This document shows positions 33,126-42,915 of a stretch of 64,000 nt of DNA, one piece after another (position 1 is the first letter of the stretch; every line of letters begins with the position of its first letter). This DNA is from SVQP01 sp045587385. GTDB lineage: Bacteria; Bacillota; Clostridia; Oscillospirales; CAG-272. The stretch covers positions 3,214 to 67,213 of the forward strand of contig JAZNCE010000128.1 of NCBI GenBank assembly GCA_045587385.1, given 5' to 3'. The notes under the pieces are model-generated. The model saw only the letters and a list, made by a program, of their open reading frames with translations, was not told the origin of the DNA and did no database searches. Both the position numbers and the translations under genes were made by a program.

Positions 33126-33755
33126 TTACTTTTCAATCTTCAGTTTCAAAATCAGGCTGTTTCGCGCTAAAAACGTATCTGCGCTGACGGGTGCACCGTC
33201 CTCGATCAGCCCCGCAATGGTCATGTCAAACGACTGCACCAGCACGCGCAACAGGTGCGCTTCGCGCTGCTCTCGCGTCATGTTTTCGGGCTCTGCTCCC
33301 CAAAAAGCGTTACGCAAAGTCACGCAATCGGGAAAGGTGCGCGAGTCGTCAATGTAGTCGGCAAGGTAGATGATCTGTTCACAGAGCGTCATGTCTTCCC
33401 TGCCCGTGGTGTGGTAGCGCACTGCCGAGATGACCTCGCCGCTTGCATATTCGTAATACTGCTCGGGAATGAGCAGCGCAGCCGTTTTTGCGTGCAGCGT
33501 TTTGGGTGCTGCCAGATCCATGGCTGTGGGCGTGATGCCGTGTTCTTCAAGAAACGCCGCATGACGCTCGGTGCTCCACTCCTTTGTCACGTCGTGGAGC
33601 AGTGCCGCCACGCGCAGCATTTGCTCCTTTTCGGGGCAGTACAAGACAGATAATCTTGCCGCCATTTGTTCAACAGCCAGCGTATGACGCGCGCGCTTAG
33701 GTGACATATCCGCCGTTACAAGCTCGCGCAGCTGTAAAATCAATGCATTGTTCAT
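33126..33755 (-). CDS. yqeK: HD-domain Ap4A hydrolase, YqeK family
   Basis: A 209-aa HD hydrolase that in Firmicutes splits diadenosine tetraphosphate symmetrically. The metal-binding HD motif is in ALLHDVTKEW, with the first His in RARHTLAVEQMA and further ligands in AVRYHTTGR and IYLADYIDDSR. The ATG overlaps the nadD stop by 4 nt (33752-33755), implying translational coupling. The order nadD-yqeK-rsfS supports the name. Confidence 0.93.
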   Translation of the reverse strand: MNNALILQLRELVTADMSPKRARHTLAVEQMAARLSVLYCPEKEQMLRVAALLHDVTKEWSTERHAAFLEEHGITPTAMDLAAPKTLHAKTAALLIPEQYYEYASGEVISAVRYHTTGREDMTLCEQIIYLADYIDDSRTFPDCVTLRNAFWGAEPENMTREQREAHLLRVLVQSFDMTIAGLIEDGAPVSADTFLARNSLILKLKIEK

Positions 33756-34354
33756 TGGTATAACCCGTTTTCCTCTATATATGCGGCAACGCGCGCGGGC
33801 ACGAGATGCTCGATGCCCTGCCCTGCACGGATCGCGGTGCGGATCTCGGTCGAGCTGACCTCGATGGGGTCGGTCACGATCCTGCGCACCACCTTGCCGT
33901 ATGTTTGGTTGTATTCCGCTATTTTCTGCACGATCTGCTCATCCAGCGCCTTGTCGCTCTCGCGGCGCACGTACACGGGATAGCACAATTCAAAGATGCG
34001 CTCGGGTGCGCGCCAGGAGCCCAGCGTCAGCATCATATCCGTGCCCAGCAGCAAGAACAAGCGTCTGTCCTCGCCCGCAAGCGCCTCCAAGGTATCCACC
34101 GTGAAGCTCTTGCCCTCGCGGCGCATTTCCATATCGCTGACGATCACGCCCTCCACGTCCGCAAATGCAAGCTCGCACATGCGCAGTCTTTGTGCCGCCG
34201 TGACCTCACCGTCCATTTGCTTGTGCGGCGTTGTCCCCGTGGGAATGACGTAAAGCACGTCCAGCCACATCTGCTCCATGAACGCCTTTGCTGCCGCCAC
34301 GTGACCCGCGTGCACGGGAGAAAACGTGCCGCCGTAAATTCCTACGCGCAGCAT
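33752..34354 (-). CDS. nadD: Nicotinate-nucleotide adenylyltransferase
   Basis: A 200-aa enzyme that makes deamido-NAD from nicotinate mononucleotide and ATP. The nucleotidyltransferase motif GGTFSPVHAGH is at residues 8-18 and the C-terminal SSTEIR motif is complete. GTTPHK also fits the family. It lies 1 nt after yhbY and overlaps yqeK. Confidence 0.96.
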   Translation of the reverse strand: MLRVGIYGGTFSPVHAGHVAAAKAFMEQMWLDVLYVIPTGTTPHKQMDGEVTAAQRLRMCELAFADVEGVIVSDMEMRREGKSFTVDTLEALAGEDRRLFLLLGTDMMLTLGSWRAPERIFELCYPVYVRRESDKALDEQIVQKIAEYNQTYGKVVRRIVTDPIEVSSTEIRTAIRAGQGIEHLVPARVAAYIEENGLYQ

Positions 34355-34355
34355 A

Positions 34356-34649
34356 TCAGGGCAACTCGATGCGATTCTTTTTCTTTTCCGAGCGGCGGTA
34401 CAGAATGATCTTTCTGCCGATCACACCGCACACCTCAGCACCCAGCGCCTCGCCAATCGCGTCCGCAATATCGCGGGGGGTGTATTCGCAGTTATCCAGA
34501 ACGCCCAGCTTGATCAGCTCTCTTGCGTCAAGCGCGTCCGAAAAGGTCTTGAGCATGTTATCACCCAAGCCGCCCTTGCCGATCTGCATAATGGTAGGCA
34601 GGTCGTGCGCCAGGCTGCGCAGGTATGCTCTTTGCTTACTTGTAATCAT
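34356..34649 (-). CDS. yhbY: CRS1/YhbY-type RNA-binding protein
   Basis: A 97-aa single CRM-domain protein associated with 50S ribosome assembly. It shows LTSKQR-like MITSKQRAYLRSLAHDLP and the conserved QIGKGGLGDN loop (GxxG), then ALDARELIKLGVL and IGRKIILYRRS. It is 1 nt from both rdgB and nadD, so it is part of the same tight operon. Confidence 0.93.
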   Translation of the reverse strand: MITSKQRAYLRSLAHDLPTIMQIGKGGLGDNMLKTFSDALDARELIKLGVLDNCEYTPRDIADAIGEALGAEVCGVIGRKIILYRRSEKKKNRIELP

Positions 34650-34650
34650 A

Positions 34651-35253
34651 TCAAACTCCGTTATAATTCTTTACTAAAAAATCAACCAGCAGCTGCATGG
34701 CTCTGCCGCGGTGGCTGATGCTGTTTTTTTCGTCTGCCGTCATTTCGGCATAGCTCTTTTCCATGGGGGGATAGTAGAACAAGGGATCATAGCCAAATCC
34801 GGTGTTGCCTCTGTACGCGTGCAAAATCTCACCCTCGGTCTTACCAAGGAACACGTGCGCGTTGTTCAGCTCCTCGGGGAACACGCAGGCAATGGCACAT
34901 ACGAATGCACCGCTTCTATCCTGCTTGTCCGCAAGGTTTTGAAGCAGCAGCTGATTGTTCGCCTCGTCGTTGCCGTGCTCGCCTGCATATCTTGCGCTGT
35001 AAATGCCGGGCGCACCGCCAAGGGCGTTTACCTCAAGTCCCGAGTCGTCACCCACGCCGATATAGCCGCTCATAGCAGCTGCACGCGCCTTGATGATGGC
35101 GTTTTCGGCAAAGGTGGTGCCGTTTTCCTCAATCTCATCGGTCAAGCCCACCTCGTCCAGCGAATAGACCTCCACCTCGGGGATGGACTGCGAGAGGATT
35201 CTTTTGAGCTCCGCTATTTTATGCTGATTATGTGATGCAAGTACAATCTTCAT
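34651..35253 (-). CDS. rdgB: XTP/dITP diphosphatase (RdgB/HAM1 family)
   Basis: A 200-aa house-cleaning enzyme that hydrolyses non-canonical purine nucleoside triphosphates. It starts MKIVLASHNQHKIAELKRIL and has ENAIIKARAAA, GDDSGLEVNALGGAPGIYSA, GNTGFGYDPLFYYP and SHRGRAMQLLVDFL, all family signatures. It is 12 nt after ftsY in the housekeeping operon. Confidence 0.96.
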   Translation of the reverse strand: MKIVLASHNQHKIAELKRILSQSIPEVEVYSLDEVGLTDEIEENGTTFAENAIIKARAAAMSGYIGVGDDSGLEVNALGGAPGIYSARYAGEHGNDEANNQLLLQNLADKQDRSGAFVCAIACVFPEELNNAHVFLGKTEGEILHAYRGNTGFGYDPLFYYPPMEKSYAEMTADEKNSISHRGRAMQLLVDFLVKNYNGV

Positions 35254-35265
35254 ATCTCTTGATGA

Positions 35266-36174
35266 TTACTGTTCAAACAGTGCCTTGATAAATTCTGCAG
35301 CAACAAATTCCTGCATATCGTCGATCTTTTCGCCCACGCCGATGAACTTAACGGGAATGCCCAACTCGCGCTTGATGGAAAGCACGATGCCGCCCTTTGC
35401 GGTACCGTCCAGCTTGTTGAGCGTCAGACCCGTGATGTTGGCAGCCTTGCCGAATTCCTTTGCCTGCATGATGGCGTTCTGACCGGTGGTTGCGTCCAGC
35501 ACCAAAAGGTTCTCTCTTGCAGCACCCGGCAGCTCGCGGTCGATGACGCGGTTGATCTTTGCCAGCTCGTTCATCAGGTTGGTCTTGTTGTGCAGTCTGC
35601 CTGCGGTATCGATGATCAGCACGTCAGCCTGCTTTTTCTTGGCATAGCTGATAGCATCGTACACAACGGCAGCAGGGTCGCTGCCCTCGTTCTGGCGCAC
35701 CATTTCTACCTTGGCGCGGTCGCACCACACCTGCAGCTGGTCGATTGCCGCTGCGCGGAAGGTGTCCGCCGCTGCGACCACGACCTTCTTGCCCTGTGCG
35801 CGCAGTCTGTTGGAGATCTTACCGATCGAGGTAGTCTTGCCCGCACCGTTGACACCGATGACCAAAATTACCGAAGGCGTGGTGGACAGATTCAGCGCAC
35901 CGCCCTCGCCGATCATATCGGTCAGCATTTCCTGCAGCGCAGCCATGACGTCCTCTTTTTCCTTGATTCTGCCGTCCTTGATGCGCACGCGCAGCTCGTC
36001 CATGATCTCCTCGGTCGCGCCAACGCCCACGTCTGCCTCGATCAGCAGCTCCTCCAGCTCGTCCAGCATATCCTCGTCCACGCGCACGAAATTGGAAAGT
36101 ACGTCGTGTACCTTACCGAACAGCGCGTCCTTGGTCTTTTTCAAGCCCGCCTTTAATTTATCCAAAAATGCCAT
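35266..36174 (-). CDS. ftsY: Signal recognition particle receptor FtsY
   Basis: A 302-aa SRP GTPase that docks ribosome-nascent chain complexes at the membrane. It has the N domain (about 1-95) and the GTPase core with GVNGAGKTTSIGKI, AADTFRAAAIDQL, DTAGRLHNKTNLM, TLNKLDGTAKGG and the closing GVGEKIDDMQ. The start is ATG 36174 (MAFLDKLKAGLKK), which overlaps the smc end by 17 nt; the frame start at 36201 lies deeper inside smc. The acidic A domain of E. coli FtsY is missing, as usual in Firmicutes. Confidence 0.97.
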   Translation of the reverse strand: MAFLDKLKAGLKKTKDALFGKVHDVLSNFVRVDEDMLDELEELLIEADVGVGATEEIMDELRVRIKDGRIKEKEDVMAALQEMLTDMIGEGGALNLSTTPSVILVIGVNGAGKTTSIGKISNRLRAQGKKVVVAAADTFRAAAIDQLQVWCDRAKVEMVRQNEGSDPAAVVYDAISYAKKKQADVLIIDTAGRLHNKTNLMNELAKINRVIDRELPGAARENLLVLDATTGQNAIMQAKEFGKAANITGLTLNKLDGTAKGGIVLSIKRELGIPVKFIGVGEKIDDMQEFVAAEFIKALFEQ

Positions 36175-39100
36175 CCCAGTTGCTCTCCTTTTGCTTTTCA
36201 ATATCGTTGACGTCCAGCGTCAGCACCTTGGAAATGCCGTGCTCGGGCATGGTGACGCCGTACAGTCTGGTGGCAGCAGCCATGGTACCGCGACGGTGCG
36301 TGATCATGATGAACTGCGTGCCGTCGGTATACTTCTTGATGTACTGCGCAAGTCTTTCCACGTTGACCTCGTCCAACGCAGCCTCGATCTCGTCGAGAAT
36401 ACAGAAGGGCGTGGGGTTGACCTTGAGGATAGCAAAGAACAGCGCAACGCCGATAAACGCCTGCTCACCGCCCGAGAGCTGCATCAGGTTCTTGATGATC
36501 TTTCCGGGAGGTGCCGCCTTGATCTCAATACCCGATTCCAGAATGTTCTCGGGATCGGACAAGGACAGCTCCGCAGAGCCACCGCCGAACAGCTCGGCAA
36601 ACACCTTGCCGAAGTTCTCGTTGATCTGATTGAAGGACTCCACGAACACCGCCTTCATCTCGGCTTCCAGCTCGGCAATGATCTTCATGGTCTCTGCCTT
36701 GGATTTTTCGAGATCCACGATCTGCTCGTTCATCTCGTCGTATCTCTTTTTGACCTCCTGGTACTTCTCCACAGCACCCAGGTCCACGTGACCGATGGCG
36801 CGCAGCTTGTTTCTGCACTCGGTCTGCAGCTGTACCATCTCGCGACGGTTCTCGGGCGTGATTGCAGGATACCCCAATGCAACCGCGTCCGCTCTGGTCA
36901 TTTCGTAATCGTCCCAAAGCTTGGACGAAAGCTTATCCAGCTCGTCGCGCAGATTGTTCAGCTTGTTCTCACACTTGGTATATTCGCGGAAGATGATCTC
37001 CTTCTGATTCATCTTTTCGCGCATGCGCGCAGTCATTTCATTGAGCTTTTTCTCAAAGTCCATGCTGTCGCTTTCAATTTCGGCACGCTTGGCGTTCAGC
37101 TCCTGCAGCTTTGCCTGACCTGCCTCGTATTTTAGTCTGTTATCCGCCTGGAATACCGTATAACCCTCGATCATATCCTCCAGCGAAACGATACGCTCGC
37201 GCGAGGCGCGGATCTCGTCCGCATACAGCTCCACGCGCGTGCGGCAAACGCCAAGCAAGGTGTGCTCGGTCTCGGTATCCTTTGCCGTTTCGCTGATCTT
37301 GATGATCACACCCGTCATGCGGTCGTTGAGATCCGCCACGTGGTCTTCCATATCAAGGCGTTGCTCGTCCTTTTTCTGACGTGCAGCGGTGATCTCGTTC
37401 ACGACCGTGGCAGCTCTGCGCTCGTCCGCCTGCAGAATGGCAAGATCTTCCTCGTATCTCTCGCTCATGGCAATGATCTGATCGTAGTCCTCGCGCATCT
37501 TGGCAAGCAGCGTAGCATTCGCCTCAATCTTTGCATTGATCTGCTCAAGCTGTGCCGCCTCGGTGCTCATCAGCACGCCAAGCAGCTCCTTGCGGTCCTC
37601 ACAAGACGCCTTGTCCTCTGTGGTATCACGGATATCCTGCTTTTTCATATCTGCATCCTTGAGCAGCTTTGCAAGCTCCTTTTCGCATGCAGCGCAGGTC
37701 TCCTCCAGCTTTTTGATCTCGGCTGCTCTGCCGAGCACGCTTGCGCCCTGGCGCACCGAGCCGCCCGTAAACGAACCGCCCATATTGATCTGCTGACCGT
37801 CCAGGGTCACAACGCGTACGCGGTAGCGCAGTGCCTTTGCCATAGCGGTCGCATTATCGATGGTATCGAAAATAACGGTTCTGCCGATCAGCGAGGAAAC
37901 CACGTCACGGAACTTGTCCTCGCAATCGATCAAGGTGTCCGCAACTGCAATATAGCCGCGATAGCCCGACGCATCACGCATTTCGGGCGTAGGTGCGGAT
38001 GCACGCATAGAGGTCAGGGGGAAGAAGGTCGCTCTGCCCGCCTCGCCCTTTTTGAGCGCGTACATAGCCGCCTTGGCGGTCTCTTCATCGTCCACCACGA
38101 TATGCTGCAGGTTTGCACCCAGCGCGGTTTCAATCGCTGTGACGTACTTTTCATCTACGCTGACCACCTTGGAAAGCGGACCGTAGATCTTACCCACGGG
38201 CACACCGCCCGCAGCGGTGATCTTGCCCTCTGCGTAACGGTTCATGACAAAGCGCACGCTGTTGGCGTATCCTTCAAAGCTCTCTTCCATGTGCTTGAAG
38301 GTCTGAATTCTCTGCTGTGCCGAATCGCGGCGCAGTCTGATCTGGTTGATCTGCTCGGAAAGCTCACCGTACGATGCGTTGAGCACAACCAGCTTTTGAT
38401 TATAGCTCTCGACCTCTGCCGCAGCCTCGTCGATTGCCTTCTGATAATCGGCAACCGTCTTTTGCTTTTCAGCGCTCTGCTTTTGCAGCGCGCGGTCGGC
38501 GTTTTCATAGGTCTCCATATCGGCAAGGATATCGCTGTTGCGGTCGCTGCCGCTGTTCTTGGCATTCTCCAAAACGGAGATACGCACGCGAATGTCGGTC
38601 GCCTCAGCCTCAGCCTCGCGGATATCCGCAAGCGCGGTGGCAATATCCGCCTCCAGTACTGCGATCTTGGCACGCGTGGTACGGATCTCGTCTGCGATCT
38701 GTCCCTGCTCGCGCTCCAAGGCTGCACTCTGCTCGGCAAGCGCAAGAATGCGTGCGGAGTGCTCACCGCAAGCCGCCTGCTCCTGCTCCATATTTTTCTG
38801 CGAAAGAGCCATGGAGGAATTTGCCGCCTCGATCAGCTCCTTGGTGTGCGCAATGTTGCTCTCTGTCACGCGGAATTCGCTGTCCAGCGTATGGTTCTCC
38901 TGCGTCTGCACGCGGATCTGCGTCAGCAGCTGCTCGGATGCCATCTTGTTGGATTGCGACGCCTCAAACAGACGGTTGTTCTGGGTCTCCATGCCCTGCA
39001 ACGCGTCTTCTGCGGTCTGCAGATCAAACGCAGAATGCTTGAGCGCGTCCTCTGCTACACCGATCTCGTTACGGAAGCGTTCGGTATCGTACAGCCACAG

Positions 39101-39811
39101 ACTGACGTCAGCACGCTTCTTGGCGTCCATCAGCTCAATGGCGCGCTTTGCCTTGCCCGCCTCTTTTTCCAAAGGACCGACCTGCGCCTGCACCTCGGTA
39201 AACACGTCCATAATACGCACCATGTTCTCCTCTGCCTTGGCAAGCTTGCGTTCCGCCTCGTTCTTCTTATGGCGGTACTTGGCAATGCCCGAAGCATCCT
39301 CAAACGTGCTGCGTCGCTCGTCGCTCTTACGCGATACCATCTCGGCAATTCTGCCCTGACCGATGATCGAGTAACCGTCACGACCGATACCGGTATTCAT
39401 GAACAGCTCGTAAATATCGCGCAATCTGACCGCACGGCGGTTGATGAAATATTCACTCTCGCCCTGGCGGAAGTAGCGTCTGGTAACCGTTACCTCGTCG
39501 TAAGGGCAATCCAATTTTGCAAAATCTCCGGTGTTATCAAAGGTCACCGATACCTCTGCATAACCCATGGGGCGGCGGCTGTCTGCACCGCCGAAAATAA
39601 CGTCCTCCATCTTGGAGCCGCGCAGCGTTCTGGACGAGATCTCACCCAGTACCCAACGCATCGCGTCCGCGATATTGGACTTGCCGCTTCCGTTGGGACC
39701 TACGATGACGGTAACGCCCGCCTGCTCGTTCACCATGCCGTTGTCAAACACCAGCTTGGTTCTGTCCGGGAAGGACTTAAAGCCTTGTAATTCAATGGAT
39801 TTTAAGTACAA
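36158..39811 (-). CDS. smc: Chromosome segregation ATPase SMC
   Basis: A 1217-aa condensin subunit that forms rings with ScpA and ScpB, whose genes are at 57721-59159 in this window. Walker A GPNGSGKS is at residues 38-45. Coiled coils fill about 170-500 and 680-1040. The hinge is about 515-675 (VPVGKIYGPLSKVVSVDEKY). The C-terminal head carries the LSGGEQAFIGVALFFAI signature and Walker B FCILDEIEAALDE. Full length is normal. It follows the radical SAM gene by 17 nt and overlaps ftsY, the usual rnc-smc-ftsY order with one insertion. Confidence 0.98.
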   Translation of the reverse strand: MYLKSIELQGFKSFPDRTKLVFDNGMVNEQAGVTVIVGPNGSGKSNIADAMRWVLGEISSRTLRGSKMEDVIFGGADSRRPMGYAEVSVTFDNTGDFAKLDCPYDEVTVTRRYFRQGESEYFINRRAVRLRDIYELFMNTGIGRDGYSIIGQGRIAEMVSRKSDERRSTFEDASGIAKYRHKKNEAERKLAKAEENMVRIMDVFTEVQAQVGPLEKEAGKAKRAIELMDAKKRADVSLWLYDTERFRNEIGVAEDALKHSAFDLQTAEDALQGMETQNNRLFEASQSNKMASEQLLTQIRVQTQENHTLDSEFRVTESNIAHTKELIEAANSSMALSQKNMEQEQAACGEHSARILALAEQSAALEREQGQIADEIRTTRAKIAVLEADIATALADIREAEAEATDIRVRISVLENAKNSGSDRNSDILADMETYENADRALQKQSAEKQKTVADYQKAIDEAAAEVESYNQKLVVLNASYGELSEQINQIRLRRDSAQQRIQTFKHMEESFEGYANSVRFVMNRYAEGKITAAGGVPVGKIYGPLSKVVSVDEKYVTAIETALGANLQHIVVDDEETAKAAMYALKKGEAGRATFFPLTSMRASAPTPEMRDASGYRGYIAVADTLIDCEDKFRDVVSSLIGRTVIFDTIDNATAMAKALRYRVRVVTLDGQQINMGGSFTGGSVRQGASVLGRAAEIKKLEETCAACEKELAKLLKDADMKKQDIRDTTEDKASCEDRKELLGVLMSTEAAQLEQINAKIEANATLLAKMREDYDQIIAMSERYEEDLAILQADERRAATVVNEITAARQKKDEQRLDMEDHVADLNDRMTGVIIKISETAKDTETEHTLLGVCRTRVELYADEIRASRERIVSLEDMIEGYTVFQADNRLKYEAGQAKLQELNAKRAEIESDSMDFEKKLNEMTARMREKMNQKEIIFREYTKCENKLNNLRDELDKLSSKLWDDYEMTRADAVALGYPAITPENRREMVQLQTECRNKLRAIGHVDLGAVEKYQEVKKRYDEMNEQIVDLEKSKAETMKIIAELEAEMKAVFVESFNQINENFGKVFAELFGGGSAELSLSDPENILESGIEIKAAPPGKIIKNLMQLSGGEQAFIGVALFFAILKVNPTPFCILDEIEAALDEVNVERLAQYIKKYTDGTQFIMITHRRGTMAAATRLYGVTMPEHGISKVLTLDVNDIEKQKESNWDGIFG

Positions 39812-39828
39812 TGCTCTTTCTCCTTTTC

Positions 39829-40830
39829 TTAGATTTTAGGAGTATCCGTGTCGCTTGCAACCAGTCTGAGCTGTGTGCCGAATTCGGCTTGCAAGCGCAA
39901 AAGATTTTGTTTGTGCTGTCCGATGGCTACGGAAAGCTCTCGGGCAGGAATATATACTTGCTGCACGGGAGAGAGTGCCCCGGACAGCAGCTTTCTCAAA
40001 TTTTGATAGTACAAATGCGAGCGCACCAGCTCACCGAGCGCGGGATGATTGGCTCCTCCCACCGCAAGCGCAGGATCGGAAAGGTTATCCGAGGCGCAAA
40101 GACCGATGCGGATGACGCGCACGCCGTGCTCCTCAAAGATGCGCAGGACCTCTGCGCTGCGCTCCACCGCCTCGTCAAGCGAGAGTGGCAGGTAGCGTCC
40201 ATCCTGCATCATGTCGCACAGCGCGGTATCGGCAAACACCACGGTGGGATAGATGCGCGCTCCCTGCACGCCGATCCGACATAGCCTTTCTGCCGTGTCG
40301 ATCTCACTTTGCACGGTACTGCCGGGCAACCCGATCATAGTCTGCCCCACGACCTCGTAGCCTGCATCCAGCAGCATGCGGCATGCCCGCTCGGCACACG
40401 CGGCGTCGTGACCGCGCCCCGAAGCAGACAGCACAGCGTCGTCCATGCTCTGCACGCCAAGCTCCACCGTGCGCACGCTGTAGTGCGAGAGAATTTCGAT
40501 GATCTCGTCCGAAATATAATCGGGACGCGTGGACATGCGGATTCCCTGCACGCGCGCCTTCCCCTCTGTGGGATTTTGCACGTACCGCTCTGCCACGTCC
40601 AGAAGATAACGCATCAGCGCACGGTCAATGCCCGTAAACGAGCCGCCGAAAAACGCGATCTCTGCGGTATCCGCTTCTGTGGTCGTGGCAAGTGCCCCTG
40701 CAATTTGTCCGTCCACCTCGGCAGGGTCAAACTGCCCTGCTCCCGAAATGGTGCGCTGATTGCAGAACACGCAGGCGTTGGGACAACCGAGATGAGGGAT
40801 AAAAATGGGAATATTCAGGTGTCTGCTCAC
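39829..40830 (-). CDS. Elp3-type radical SAM protein
   Basis: A 333-aa radical SAM protein with the cluster motif CPNACVFC near residues 16-23 (CxxxCxxC), EIAFFGGSFTGID as the SAM-binding region and VELGVQSMDDAVL and GQTMIGLPGS as further barrel motifs. It resembles the radical SAM part of Elp3/YhcC-like proteins but has no acetyltransferase domain. Genes of this kind often sit between rnc and smc in Clostridia. The substrate is unknown and may be tRNA, which is a guess from the family. Its ATG overlaps rnc by 4 nt. Confidence 0.85.
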   Translation of the reverse strand: MSRHLNIPIFIPHLGCPNACVFCNQRTISGAGQFDPAEVDGQIAGALATTTEADTAEIAFFGGSFTGIDRALMRYLLDVAERYVQNPTEGKARVQGIRMSTRPDYISDEIIEILSHYSVRTVELGVQSMDDAVLSASGRGHDAACAERACRMLLDAGYEVVGQTMIGLPGSTVQSEIDTAERLCRIGVQGARIYPTVVFADTALCDMMQDGRYLPLSLDEAVERSAEVLRIFEEHGVRVIRIGLCASDNLSDPALAVGGANHPALGELVRSHLYYQNLRKLLSGALSPVQQVYIPARELSVAIGQHKQNLLRLQAEFGTQLRLVASDTDTPKI

Positions 40831-41558
40831 GGCTGTACACCGAACAGCTCAAGTGCCTGGCGCGCAGCGTTTTGCTCTGCGCGACGCTTGGACTGTCCTT
40901 GGCCGCGGCCTATGACGTTGGAATTGAGTCTTGCCTCAACCGTAAAGGTCTTTTGGTGATCGGGACCGCTCTCTCCAACCGTAACGTACTCGAGGAAATC
41001 ACCCTCGGTCTGCTGCACGAACTGCTGCAAGAGCGTCTTGTAATCGCTGCTGCCCTGCGCACCCGCGTGGGAGATCTCCTCGCGGATCAAGGGCAAAAGC
41101 AGCTCACCGACGCAGTCAAAGCCCTGCTCGCCCGCATCGAGATAGATAGCTGCAAGCAACGCTTCAAACGCATCCGCCAAAATGGATCTGCGTTCTCTGC
41201 CGCGGTTCTTTTCTTCACCGACACCCAAAAGCAGGTAATCGCCAAGGTGAATGCGATCGGCAAACGAGGAAAGCGCACGCTCACAGACCAGCTCCGCGCG
41301 CAGCCTCGTCAGCTCGCCCTCGGCAAGATCGGGATAAGCGGTATATAAGTAACGGCTGACCACCACAGAGAGCACCGAGTCGCCCAAAAATTCCAGTCGC
41401 TCGTTGCAAAGCAGATGGTGATGCTTGTCTCCTTGCTCATTGGAGTACGAGGAGTGCGTCAGCGCCTTTTGCAGATAAGAATGGTTTTCAAAGCGATATC
41501 CGATCGTTTCTTGCAAAAGTGCCGTCGGCTTTGGATATCTGCTCTCAAAATTGCTCAT
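40827..41558 (-). CDS. rnc: Ribonuclease III
   Basis: A 243-aa double-strand-specific endoribonuclease that processes rRNA and mRNA. The RNase III signature NERLEFLGDSVLSVVVS is intact with the second catalytic group in DAFEALLAAIYLDAG. The dsRBD occupies about 168-240 (DYKTLLQQFVQQ to KRRAEQNAARQALE). The start is ATG 41558 (MSNFESRYPK), with AAAGG 6 nt upstream; an ATG 6 nt earlier would have no spacing to that site. It is 25 nt after trmFO and overlaps the radical SAM gene. Confidence 0.97.
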   Translation of the reverse strand: MSNFESRYPKPTALLQETIGYRFENHSYLQKALTHSSYSNEQGDKHHHLLCNERLEFLGDSVLSVVVSRYLYTAYPDLAEGELTRLRAELVCERALSSFADRIHLGDYLLLGVGEEKNRGRERRSILADAFEALLAAIYLDAGEQGFDCVGELLLPLIREEISHAGAQGSSDYKTLLQQFVQQTEGDFLEYVTVGESGPDHQKTFTVEARLNSNVIGRGQGQSKRRAEQNAARQALELFGVQP

Positions 41559-41583
41559 AAGCATCCTTTCTCTGCCCGCAGGA

Positions 41584-42915
41584 TCAAGCCTTGATCTCGG
41601 GCAGCATTTCCCGGATAATTTCAACAGCGGTCTGGGCGATCACGGCATTTCTTGCCGCCTTACCGCCCTTGACCTTTTTTGCAGGCATTTCAATAATGCC
41701 GAAGTTTGCATTCATGGGCACAAACGAGCCAACGCTGCCGTTTTGCACGTACTGTGCCATCGCACCGATCATGGTCTTGCGCGGGAAAATCAGCGCGTCC
41801 ATGCCTCTTGCGCGGCGCGCAGCGTTGATACCTGCCACCAAGCCCGAGCCTGCGGATTCAATATAGCCCTCCACACCGGTCATCTGTCCTGCAAAAAACA
41901 CGTTGGGACGGGACAGCATGGAATAGTCAGCTGCAAGCAAACCGGGAGAATTGAGGTAGGTATTGCGGTGCATGACACCGTAGCGCAAAAATTCCGCGTT
42001 TTCCAGTCCGGGGATCATACCGAACACACGGCGCTGCTCGGGGAAGGTCAGGTGGGTCTGGAAGCCCACGAGGTTATACATGGTTCCCTCTTTGTTTTCC
42101 TTGCGCAGCTGCACGACCGCGTAATACTCCTTACCCACGCGCGGGTCGATCAGACCCACGGGCTTTAAGGGACCGTAGCGCAGCGTTTCGTAGCCGCGGC
42201 GTGCCATGACCTCCACGGGCATGCAGCCCTCAAACACGGTCAGATCCTTCTGCTCCTCGCGGTCAAATTCCTTGAGCGCAGCCTCCTCTGCCGTAATCAA
42301 TGCCTCGTAAAAGGCGTCGTACTGCTCCTTGGTCATGGGGCAGTTGATATAGTCTGCATCCCCCTTATCGTAGCGGGATGCGAAAAACGCAACGTCCATA
42401 TTGATGCTGTCGGCATCCACGATGGGGGCGGCAGCATCAAAGAAGTGCAGGCCCGCACAGCCGAGGTCATCGCGGATATAATTTGCCATGGGCGCACTGG
42501 TCAAAGGTCCCGTGGCAATGACCGTCACACCGTCGTCGGGCAGGCGGTCACACTCGCACTCGATCACCTCGATATTGGGATGATTGCGCACCCGATCTGT
42601 AATATACTGGGAAAACAGCACTCTGTCCACCGCCAGTGCCGAGCCTGCGGGCACGCGCGTTGCGTCAGCCGCCTGCATGATCAGCGAGCCCATCTCGCGC
42701 ATTTCGCTCTTGAGCAAGCCGATGGCGTTGGAGGGTGCGTCGGAGCGCAGCGAGTTGGAGCACACCAGCTCACCGAAGGTGGGCGCGTGGTGCGCGGGCG
42801 TGTACTTAACGGGCTTCATCTCGTAGAGCTTGACCTTGACGCCTCGCTCTGCCGCCGCAAAAGCAGCCTCACAGCCCGCAAGTCCCGCTCCGAGAACGGA
42901 AATATAGTCAGCCAT
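41584..42915 (-). CDS. trmFO: tRNA (uracil-54-C5) methyltransferase, folate/FAD-dependent, TrmFO
   Basis: A 443-aa flavoprotein that makes ribothymidine 54 in tRNA with methylenetetrahydrofolate. The FAD-binding N-terminus ISVLGAGLAGCEAAFAAAER is clear, followed by YEMKPVKYTPAHH, GELVCSNSLRSDA and a C-terminal FAGQMTGVEGYIESAGSGL. The ATG shares one base with the topA stop (TAATG), giving tight coupling. The order topA-trmFO is standard in Firmicutes. Confidence 0.97.
   Translation of the reverse strand: MADYISVLGAGLAGCEAAFAAAERGVKVKLYEMKPVKYTPAHHAPTFGELVCSNSLRSDAPSNAIGLLKSEMREMGSLIMQAADATRVPAGSALAVDRVLFSQYITDRVRNHPNIEVIECECDRLPDDGVTVIATGPLTSAPMANYIRDDLGCAGLHFFDAAAPIVDADSINMDVAFFASRYDKGDADYINCPMTKEQYDAFYEALITAEEAALKEFDREEQKDLTVFEGCMPVEVMARRGYETLRYGPLKPVGLIDPRVGKEYYAVVQLRKENKEGTMYNLVGFQTHLTFPEQRRVFGMIPGLENAEFLRYGVMHRNTYLNSPGLLAADYSMLSRPNVFFAGQMTGVEGYIESAGSGLVAGINAARRARGMDALIFPRKTMIGAMAQYVQNGSVGSFVPMNANFGIIEMPAKKVKGGKAARNAVIAQTAVEIIREMLPEIKA

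Noticed and set aside
37262..39790. Long plus-strand open frame of 842 codons opposite smc
   Set aside because: It is the antisense shadow of smc, whose motifs are complete on the minus strand; the shadow protein has no recognisable domain and no ribosome-binding site.
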